Both the position numbers and the translations under genes were made by a program. 64,000 bases of DNA. It comes from Mytilisepta virgata. Taxonomy: Eukaryota > Mollusca > Bivalvia > Mytilida > Mytilidae. Of this stretch, positions 36,201-48,200 are shown piece by piece. Below the pieces are notes generated by a model. It was given only the letters and a program-made list of their open reading frames with translations, had not been told where the DNA came from and did no database searches. Location: assembly GCA_028015205.1 (NCBI GenBank), contig CM051514.1, forward strand, positions 9,052,001-9,116,000, read 5' to 3'. Positions within the stretch are counted from its first letter, which is position 1, and each line of letters opens with the position of its first letter.

Positions 36201-39200
36201 ATTTGTACCTTCAGCACATTCACAATGTGAATCGAGATACGTCAAAACTGTTCCTGTTGACGCAGAATATCCAAGTAATCGTGCTCTTATTAATCCTTCT
36301 CTTTGTTTAGTCCGTACCACTTTTACTTTTTTCAATTTTGCTGCATAGTCTTCTAATGGCTTTTTCAAATGATCTGAAAAGAAATGAATAGTTTTGATAA
36401 TATGATTTGTTTGTTTAGTTGGAGTTCTACGCTGTTTTCACACATTTGGCTATTTCGTGGTGGCTTTTTTTTAATGGTGGAGTACCCGGAGAGAACCACG
36501 ACCTTCGGTAGGAAAATTGGCAATCCTTGTCAATTAAGATCGGAGTCAAACTCACCCCGGCACAGGTGGGATTCGAACTTGCAACCTCAGTGTTGACAGG
36601 CTAGTGATCATTAGTAGTCATGACGATCTACCTAGAGTTGATAATATGAAGAATAGTAGCAAGATAAATATATTGTTATCACACATAGCCTTCTACTATA
36701 ACACAGTTATAATATAATCTGCCAGAGGCATAATTGAGGGATGATACTGTTGAGCAATGAAAACCAAGATGATATGAAAAAAGACCATGTATACAGGCGA
36801 GAAAACACACCTGTGCTGACATTGCAGTTCATGAAAGTGACTTTATCACTATTTTAATTACTTCTGCTTGTCTGTATTTAGCATGTAGTGTTTTGGTCTG
36901 TTTGCAATACTGTTCTCACATTGTTTTGATGATTTACAATTTTGTCAAGGAACAAAGATAAACTAAGAAAATAAGTGCGTCATGGTGTAATGTTGTAGTG
37001 GTTAGCACATCAGACTACAAAGTTCGCTGGTTTGATTCATGTGCCAGACGAAAATTTCAGGGATCAAATTTGCGATGCCCTATCGACACCATTTGTGTGG
37101 ATGGTCTTGATTATAGATGCTAGTCCGACAGATGGGGATGGAAAATGGCTGTCCCATGTTACAGGAGAGCAACAGTAAACCTTGAAATTTTACCTGTTTC
37201 TATAGCTACTATTAACTAGAGTTACTGTGGTCTGGTGGGCCACAAATACCCCCCGCGCCAACTGCTTTGTAAACCTGTCCACATAATCTGTCCTTAACGG
37301 ACTATTGATACCCCCCGATAATGCATCTGTTGAGCCCTCTGCACTTTAGAAAGTAAAAGCTGTAAGAGGAATAGATGAAACACCCTGCAAAGTTTCAGAC
37401 CATTGATTTAAAGCTGTAAGAGGAGTTGATTACACAAAATGGGTACTCTTCATATAGAATATTGTTGGAAAATGAGCAAGTTCAAAATGCAAAAATGATG
37501 ATAGAAAATCTTAATGACTTGCTGCAGGTATGTAGATCACCAGTAAAACATGCCGAGTCAAAATCTTATGGGCGTTTGCAAAGACGAAAGTTCTACCATC
37601 AGTCAAAGCGCCGTGAGGATAAGTCAATGTTCATTCGAGCGCCCTTTAACTTTATGCCTGGACATATCGACATGTCGCGAAAGGTTCCGAGCGAATGTTG
37701 CGTTTTTCTTTTTTTACAGTTTTACTTAGTTGACGTAGAAAAAAAGTTTAAGAGGGCGGAAGGCGTAATTTGGGGGTCTGAAAATCGTAGTGATAACGCT
37801 AAAATCGTAGCGGTAAACAGGTCCGAATAATAGGCTGTAACAGGAATTGATAATACAAAGCATGTACACGAGGTTCGGACAGACAGACAGACGGACAGAC
37901 AGACAGACAGACTGAAACCTATATACCCCCCAAAACTTCGTTTTCGGGGGGTATAATAAACTGTATACATGTAGTCTAGTCAATCTAGCAGAAATTTTAC
38001 CCTAACCTTAAAGTAATTGCAACAGAAGATTTTTAAGTTTTAATCTTTAGCATTATACCCCAAATATACACAGGAAAAAGTCCAACAAAATCTAACTTGA
38101 GGAAGACTAAAAAATCACGATTTCAAAATTCCTATGGAGATTTGCATTGAAAATGGGAGATAACTCTGCAAAAAAGGCAGAAATATCAATAAAAATTGAT
38201 AGAAAATTATAACGTTACGGCTTCTATTCAGCAGAATGTATTAATTCTTGATATTCTAGCCGTCTTTAGAGTATAACAAACAACTCTAAAAGTGTTTTCA
38301 TATGTTTTATCAAGCTACAACTTAGATTTCTTAATTCACTAGTTGACCATTTATTAAATTTTTCAACGTGTCAAGGTAAAGAATCTCAAATTTAATAAAA
38401 ATGATTAAGCATATATTCTTCTCTTTGTGGTTTAAAGTTTCTTTAAACATTGTAGATGCTGAACAAATATAATTTACAGATATAAACAATACCAAATTTT
38501 CACATTATTTTTTCAAAATGGTCACAAAGCCACAAATTTGCAATTTCTTTAATGAAAAATGTGCAAAAAAAATAAAAATACCCATAACACTTCGGTTTTG
38601 TACATTTCATGAGCAGAATATTATGTAATATAGTCAAATACGAACTTATAACCCCATCAAAGTATCATACTTTACATGAATTTTAAGAAAATCAACCAAA
38701 AACTGACAAAAAAAGGCTAATTTTTGCAGAGTTATCTCCCCTTTCCAATGTTAATTTCCATAGGAAATTAAAAATGCTGATTTTTAGTTTTCCTCATGTT
38801 AGATTTTACGGGACTTTTTCTGTGTATATTTGGAGCTTAATGCTGTAGATTAGAACTAAAACATTTTCTGTTGCAATTAGTTTGAGGTTAAAACTTAGTT
38901 TGACTGGACTAATGGGTGAAAGTACAGAAGGTGCCATAAAGAGGAAATTGGGAAGAATCCAATATTTTATATAGGAATATACAGAGACTAAAATGGTCAA
39001 AATCCGGAAATCCGGCAAATTCCGGAAAACTTTCAGGCGTGTGTATATTTTCCGACAATGTATATATATATTGTATATATATTTTTCCAGTGATATACCT
39101 CTCGACTCATATAATTATATGTCTGCTAAAATCAGTCTCACCCATATCAGAAAAATCATCCACCAATATAACCTCCTTTAGCAGATGTGGTGGTGATCGG

Positions 39201-42200
39201 TCTATAATACTGTGTACAGTACGCAGGAGAACACTCCAAGCCTCGTTATGGAAACAAACAACAACGCTGGTATCTGGCAAGTTGTCACGATACTTCTGAG
39301 TTTTACATCTGGAAAGCAAATAGATTAACTTTACCATAATTGAAATTAACTTAAAAATAATTTTATTTTGAAAGATTTTACATCCGGAAAGCAAATCGAG
39401 TAACTTTACAATAATTGAAATTAATTTAAAAAGACTTTTATTCTGAAAGGTTAACATAATTAACAGCTATCATTACTTTCCTGTCATCTCTAAATAACTT
39501 AAGATTTGGGTATTCAAGTTATAATACTTAAGGCATGTTTTATTTTTTTCAAACATGTTTTTGGTTTTTACAAACAAATAACCTGGTTAAGCTTTAACCT
39601 GAAACACTTTCAAGTCTTTAAAAAAACAGCATGCCATTTTAATAACAACATTGGCTTTTCAACAAAGCTGCCATCTTGGAAAGGACTAAAACGTGCTCTT
39701 GATTCCGGTTGAAGGTTTCATTAACCAAATGGGAGGACAAAAACAAATAAAATGCCTATAACCATTAACCATAGCTAAACCAGGTTAATCTTTCAAGAAA
39801 ATAAAAACATGCCTTGTGTGTGACTGAACTTAAACAGGAACATTTTGTATGGGATGAAGTCAGTTGGTTTTTTTTAATAAACATATTACCATTTTATCAT
39901 TCTTAGGACCAAACAAAGATTATAGACAAAACAAATTTTTAGTCTGGAATTTGTTTACTTGGTTGGAAACATATATTTCATTCTTTAGTATGTTAAGATA
40001 ATGTTCCAACTCAGGAATGTGCTATGCTAGGTCTAGGAAAGAACTTCTACCCTTGATATGTATTTTCTTGATCAGAAACAGAAAAAAAAAATTCTGGGAT
40101 GTTGTCTTGGAGTAAAACAAATACGTGTAATATTCAGGCGTGTGTTAGCTTGGTCAACGGAAGCTTTACCCTGAGGTGTGTTAGCTTGGTCAGGAAGACC
40201 TTTTATTCTGAAGTGTGTTTAGTTTGGTCCAATTCAAGTGTACTGAATTTGTTAAATTAAATTTGTAGCATTCAATGGTATACTCTGTTTTCTGTTAGTG
40301 GAGTTTTACATATTTAATATGTACCCTTCAACAGTTCACTGTAAAAAGTACCATTTGGATTAGCCTATATCAGGGACACCCATGACCAATATTTCGGGAC
40401 CTTAAATCTTCAAAACAACGTCAGAATAAAATTGAATCAGCCTCAACAAACTTTCAAAACATATAGTAAAAACTAACTGAAATAATGATAATAAAAATTT
40501 ATTGTGCAATCTTAGGCCATTTAAAGTTTGGTAAAATAAAAAATATCGAATAAAATCTTTCCCCCGCCAAACATTTTTTAGAATGTTGGATGTAAATCTA
40601 TCAATATTAACTCGAATTGGCCTTACTATCAAATACAAATTGGGGTTTTTTTTTATACTTTTCGATCAGATTTTATCATATTTTCAGTGATTTTGTTAAT
40701 TTCGATGTCGACTTACTTGACATCAAAAGTGTTACTTTTTCTCAATGAGATATTTTGACTGATTCCATTTTAATCAATAAAACATATTTATAAGAAAGAC
40801 CTCAGGGATATTACCCCAACACAGCAATCAATCTCCAACAATTTTTTGGTGTCTCTGGAAAACTTTGACATAGATAAAACTCTAGTAAGATTGAAGGCAT
40901 AATTTTAACTACATTAAAGGCATAATTTTTCTTAGAGGATTTAATTTCCTTTATTTCGTGTGTATGTATAATAAACAGAACATATTTATCCACAACAAAA
41001 TATGACCCCTTAGCTAATCATGCAATATTTGTTAAAATTGGAATCCATTAAATTCTGTCCCCATGAAATTATTTTCTGAAAGGAATCCCATAAAATTTTA
41101 ATGTTCAGGTCAATTTCAAAAATAATTAAAACTTGTCTAAATCAAAGTAAAATTGTACATTGAACATGTATCTCAATTCATAAAAAAAATTCTTGGATCT
41201 GCAGGCTGTCCTTGAAAGCCAACTAAAAAATAGATTTTTTCCCCCCTTAAAAATATTTTTTTAAGCCCATTTCCAACTCCATCCCTGCTGGTGTCAGCAG
41301 TTAGATTATTATACCCCATTTTCCTGAGGACTGATATGAGTCGAGGGTAGATATCAGGACTGATATGGAAAATGGGGCATCGTAAACTGTTTGTCATATA
41401 CATGTGCACCTATTTTCAATGTGACCAACAAATTTTACCACTTTTCTCTTAAAAATCATTAATAAAATATTGTAAGCAATAGTTGAATGGATATTAAGAA
41501 CCTCCTCTGATATGGAATTCTCCTGCTGACTTTATATCATCAGCTACATCATTGAAAATTTAAGTACCATTCCATGTAAAATTCAAAATCCAGTGTCACA
41601 TGATAGAAATCAATCTTCTTTTCATGTTTGTTTTTGCATTTCTTTTGTATATTTATCAACAGATCTGGTGAATTTATGGTGGAACATTTATGACGTCACA
41701 ACTGTACTGATAAGGATTTATTGCCCTGATATGGATGTGGAATCGTCTCTTCGAGCTGTATCATACATGTATTAGCAAAACTACCTATATCAATGCTAAG
41801 TATATGATAAAAATATTTTTTTTCGGCTTCCTCCACCAATAAAAACTGGCCGCCATGAAATAGCCAAATGTGCTGAAAACGGCATAAAACCCCAACTAAA
41901 CCAAACTAAACCAAACAAAAATTGGATGAAAAACAAAATTTAGAAATCCAACTACCGGTACATTGTTTTTTTTTCCCTTTCCCCCTGTATCTCGAAAACT
42001 GTATACCAGTAGATAGGAAAAATCTGTTGATATACTACTAAAAGCACTCATCAAAATAAATTAAAAGAAAAAATATCCAATGAAATTGAAATGAAAAATC
42101 TAAATTTTATGTTTCTTCCAAAATTACTAACTTTGACCCCTTGTATCTCGGAAACAAAAGAAGATAGAAACAATATGTTGACAATACTAATTATAGCACT

Positions 42201-45200
42201 CATCAAGGTAAGTTGAAAGAAAATAAGAATTGGACGAAAAAATAAGAAATTTGCATTTCAAGCCACACTGCTTTTTGTGGCCCTTTAACCCCTTATATAT
42301 CAAAAACCATAAAAGATGGAAGCATTATATTCAATTTGACATACTACAGGAAGCACTCATCAAGATGAAAAAAGAAAACAATTAAAATCGGAAAATCTAA
42401 ATTTTAGGTGTTCTGCAAAATGGCTAATTCTGGCCCCTTTAATCCCTTTTATCTCTGCAATGATAAAAGTTACACCAAAATTCTTGGAGTAACTTTTATT
42501 ATACTTCTTATGACTAATCATTAAAAAAAATCGTCCAAATCGGTTAAGAAATAAAAAAAGTTTAGAAAATTAAGTCGTGTCTCTTTTTTGGCCCCACATC
42601 TCTAAAATGATAGTGCAAAACAGATCTAATCAGATAAAAATTCAAAAAGTTACAACAATACTACATATCATAAAGCCCTTAATAACCCCAAGAAAAAAAG
42701 GGAGTGGCCAAACTTCCCAAAATCAATCCCAACCTTTACTTCTTATGGGGACCATTGTGGTAAAATATTATAAGGATATGTTCAATAGAACAAAAGTAAA
42801 TGAGTGGAAATAGAACTGTCTACAGACAAAGTGACGACACCCATGACAACGATGACATTAGCTCATACCATAATACATCCGCAAATATTTGCAGTCATAT
42901 AAAAACAAACAATTTTGAATTTTTGCAACAGACGTAACACTGCTATAAATGATATAAGGAGCACAAACTGTTGCTCTATTGACTGTCAATCAACAGAAAC
43001 TTAAAGCTCGGTAAATTGTTTATAAAAATTGATTTTGAATCGAGGTATTAGCAAAGATTATTTCATACTGTCATGGAATGTTCAGCAGATTAATGAGAAT
43101 TTAATTGTAAGATTTATGACGTTATAAAATCAGAAATCATATCAACAGTCAGCGCTTCAAAACAGTAATAATATTATATGTATACTAATAAATTTATTAC
43201 CATAAAGCAGAAACTTATCACTTAAGTTTCAATTCTAATTCATTACTTTTTCACATCAGATTCTGATTCACTGGGGATACATCAGCACTCAGTTTTATTT
43301 CTAGTTTTAGTTGGGGTTTTATACCGTTTTCAGCACATTTGGCTATTTTAGCAGCAGCCAGTTTTTATTGGTGGAGGAAGCCGGAGTACTCGGAGAGAAC
43401 CACCGACCTTCGGTAGGAAAACTGACAATCCTTGGAAATTAAGATCGGATTAGAACACACTCCGCCACAGGTGATATTTGAACTCATAACCTCAGTATTG
43501 ACAGGCTAGTGATCATTAGCAGTCATGACGACCTACCTAGACCACACGGCCACCGAGGCCCCTTTATTTCTAGTTCAGAAGTGTTAACAAACTGATATAC
43601 ACTGAAGTAAGAAATGTTAACACATGGATTTACTCTGAGTCATAAATGATTAACAGAGAGATTTACAATATACATTTTGAAGGTTTGATTAATCCCAATA
43701 GCGATCTATTACATAGGTAGTAATTGTTTTATCACATGAATGGGAGAACTGTATGTTCACTTTCTATTTTAAGAACAAATCTGTTACTATCACATTCCTC
43801 TTGACCAATCAGGATCTATCTTAATCTCTTTAACCGTGCAAGCGGAATTCTTGCACTAAATTTAGATACTTCTCAGTAACTATCATCAGTACTCAAGACC
43901 TTGTAGACATTTCTCAGCCAATCAGATAATAGAAAAAATATGGTCATGTAATAATTAGGTTTACTTCTAAATCTAAGTATTAACACTTAGTTTTCATCCA
44001 ATACACTCGGAAGTGTTATCCAACGAAGTTTTACTTCTGAGTAAGAAGTGTTAACACTTGATTTCAGAAAAGTAAGCATTTAGTTACACTTCTGCAGGAT
44101 GATATTTCAATGACGCCTGTACGATATCATAATAGTGTCATATGTAGCACTACTGTACAGCAAAAGTTCATTGTTGGATAAAAAACTTACTTTAAAGTTT
44201 TATTTTTCATACACCCCATGCCCTATCCCTGTAGTCTTAACTTAATTTGGAAAATTTTGATTAAATCACATTTTATGATTCTTTCATTGATCTTTAGATG
44301 TTTTCCCTATATAGACAAGAAAATGTCTTTTTATACATACTCTTCATCTCTGACATCGGGCAGACTTCTGTGTAGTGATATCATGTTACTAGCATATTCA
44401 TTGAATGCATTTCTCTGCCAGCCATCATCGTACTTTTTACGTTCTTCAGGACTTAATTTGTCTTTGTTTATTTCTACAGCTCGTCCTTGCTCTCCTGAAT
44501 TAAAAAATTTTAACATCTCATTTATCCTTAATACATTTTTGCACTGTTTAAGTGTTAATTAAAAAATTATTGCAAATGTTCAACAACTTATAATAATACA
44601 TGTACAAATATTAATAAATTCCATTCCTGTAACAAAAAATTATTTGATTCCAATTCTGATGCACAAGTTGTGCTCAAGGCCTAAAATGTTGAAAACAAAA
44701 AAATTAAATACTCCAAAACGTCGAATTGCAAATTCAAATGCCAAAATGGTAAGCCCAAACCATCTAAAATTCATTTGTATGTTTAGGAGTTTAGTGTGAT
44801 GTGCTGAACTAGTATGCATTATTGTTTAGGGGCCAGCTGAAGCCCACCTCTGGGTGTGGGATTTCCTCGCTACGTTGAAGACCCATTAGTAGCCTTGAAC
44901 TGTTTTCTGCTCTTTGGTCAGGTTGTTGTCTCTTTGACACATTCCCAGTTTCCAGTCTCTATTCTATCACTTAATTTTGTTACAGCAAATTTAAAGTACT
45001 TTCATAATAACTTGCATTCGGTTATTCATAAAATTTGGATTCCACTGCACACACTTCGTGTGCTTATGAAATATTTAATTATTTGATACCTGACAATTTT
45101 TATCTTAATGCTGTAATAAAATATTACAAGCAAAACGTAAAATTAAAGGCTTATAATTATTGTTATCTTCTACCTGTTGCTTGTTTTGCAGTTAAAACAT

Positions 45201-48200
45201 TCCAATAATTTCTAGATTTTCAATGCCTTTTCTGCACCACTTCTGACAGTGTTAAATATTTCATTATTTTTTTTTTCAGATTCAATACTTAAATATAGGT
45301 GTTCTATTTTTAATGGTTTAATTGAATGATAAATACATGTATTAAAGAACCCAGCAAAATATGAAGAACATACTCTATCACCTTCCAAAATTTACTGAAC
45401 CTTAAAATTTTTCTGCTCACAAATCTATTGAATGCATGTTAAAGCCAATACATAGATTACACTGTAAAACTGTTGCCCATGACAATAAAACATTTCTGTG
45501 ACAAAACATTTTCTCTTGTGATTTCACCTTACCTCTGACTCAGCAATGCTCAGGTTAATAGTTGAGGTATTTTTCCCATACAATCTCATTTTGGTATACG
45601 CTAGGATTTGTCCTTTTTTTACCATCTGCACCCAACTTTGTTATTTTTCATTTGTGAAAAATGTTTTCTTCAGCATCATGCTTATATAACATCTTGATCA
45701 TGGCCGTGTTTTATTAAATGATATTTGGAGTGATAAACAATATATATCATAAATGGTCAGGAAATTTGCAAAAATTGCTAGCCTGCGTACTAAATATCGC
45801 TTGCCTATCAAATTGCAATATTTAACTGTCTAGTATTTTTTCAAAATTTCCCTCCCAATCATGATATCTGTTTTAATATAGTTCTTCATATTTTTGTATC
45901 AAAAGTTTTTCCACATGTGTAATCAGGAAGTACAATCTCAGACACCTTATAGCTGGGTGAAGTGAGTTTTAAATTGATTTAGTGTCACACGCTTTTTTTC
46001 ACTTGAATGGACCATGCACGTTACTAAGCCGCAAAAGAATAAATCTATTATTATACCTTCTGTGCGATTTCTTTATTTTTCTTTTATTGAGAAATTTGTG
46101 AATGATCATGTTAAAATTAATATCAGCTGTTTTCAGTGTGATATTATGAATATCCATGTTGTCTTAAATCATAAGGGACGAGATCAAAAGTTCAATGTAG
46201 GATAAAAAACTTAATTCAAATAGTTTGGGGTGTGGGGGGAGGGGGTGGGGGATGGGGGGAGGGTAAAAATCGTTGCAAGTTTTGTTATCCGACATCGATT
46301 TTCGGATTGAAAAATACAGATTCAAGTGATGTCCAAGTCAATATACAGAACAAACATACATTGTTGCGGAAAAACAGGACCCTTAATACAAAAAGTATAC
46401 TCAAAGCATATGCCCATATTGGTCAATCAATTTTTCCCAAATTAAGTTAAGAGGGGGGATGGGGGGTCAGTGAAAAAACTATGTGAATTAAGTTTTTTAT
46501 CCTACATTGAACTTTTGATCTCGTCCATAAGCGAGTTGGGATTGACCAAAACTCAAAAGAAAGTGTAAACACAAAATGTTTTCAATTTCATTTGATTAAA
46601 AAACGACATATATCCGATTCTCATTCATATCCATTCGGCGTGAGAACAGGGAGTATAAGAAAGAAGATGATTATACATCATAAAGATCAAAGACGACATA
46701 CACAAAATATATAATTATAATTTATACAAAATTTATGGAAAAATCCGTATTAATTTATTTTTCCGCCATAAATCTGATCATGCAAATAATAATATTTTCT
46801 CAAAGACCATCCATCATTTAAGCTGCTCCATCTGTTGCCTGATTATAATATAGCGGTTAACGAGGCATTAAAATCAATATGTCATAACAAAACGAATATG
46901 ATGGTGACATTCTGTTGATAAAATCAATTGTCAATGTATAATCTATGAACAATTAATAGCTTTTTATCAATGTGGGAGGTTATTCCGATTCACATAAAGG
47001 AGAGGACTGGTGACTTAAATAACTTTCCTCTAATTCTAAACTGGTTCTTACTGATTTGATAGGTTTTCATAAACTAACGTGATGATTAAATTTTGGACTA
47101 GCTGTATTTCACTTTTGAATCTGTTCGAAACATTATACTTAACGTTTTTATTTCAATCTATAGAGAAACAGATTCTATTACTTTACCTTGTAGTTAACAA
47201 AATTTACCGAGACTCTTTCAAATTTTAACCAAGCTCCACACTTTAAAGTTTAAAAATTTAACCTTTGAACAGGTATAAATACATCAACAAGATGATATGG
47301 TATACTAATGTTATCAACCATAAAAATTCTAATCACTGAGTACACGTGGTGCTGTAGTAGTTTCCAAAACAAACTAGAGGCTCAGTGGGCTGAGCCTGTA
47401 TCGCTCACCTGACAAAATGCTTCTACAAACTTCCATTAATTCTTTGGTTGAATTTGCTTCAAAAGTTTCAGAGCAGATGATCAAAATATATTTTTCTCAT
47501 AGGGTTCAAAGTTAAAAGTATTTCCCCTCTGGCGGCCATGTTTTTCTCAGATTTGAACATAATGAGCAACTTTGTAAAGGACCTTCCATACATCATTCCA
47601 GTACAGTTTTATTCAATTTGCTATTACAGTTTTAGAGGAGATGATCAAAATATGTTTTTTTCCATAGGCATGTATGTTAAACTATGTTCCTGCTGTCAGC
47701 CATGATGTTTGTCACATTCGAACGAAATGAGTAATCCCTCTAAAGGACCTTCCATGTTTTCCCATAGGGTCCAATGTTAAAATATGTCCTGTGCTGGCAG
47801 AAATGTTTTACAGCGGATCGGAAAAATTTCAACAATCTCAGTATAGGACCTTCCATACATCATTCCTGTAAAGTTTGGTTAAATTTGCTCAAGTAGTTTC
47901 AGAGGAGATGAACTTTAACACTGTTTTCCCATAGGGTCCAATGTTAAACTATGTCCTGCTCTGGCAGCCATGTTTTTTGGCAGATCGGAAAAATTTAGGC
48001 AGTCTTAGTAAAGGACCTTCCATACATCATTCCTGTAGAGTTTGGTTAAATTTGCTCAAGTAGTTTCAGAGGAGATAAACTTTAACATGTTTTCCCATAG
48101 GGTCAAATGTTAAACTATGTCCTGTACTGGCAGCCATGTTTTACAGCAGATCGGTAAAATTTCGGCAATCTTAGTAAAGGACCTTTCATACATCATTCCT

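Noticed and set aside
36975..37045. Possible tRNA gene
   Set aside because: Only tRNA-derived promoter boxes are kept; it reads as the head of a SINE.
37426..37830. 134-codon ORF
   Set aside because: It lies inside the Type C element, has overlapping ORFs on the other strand, and shows no recognisable domain.
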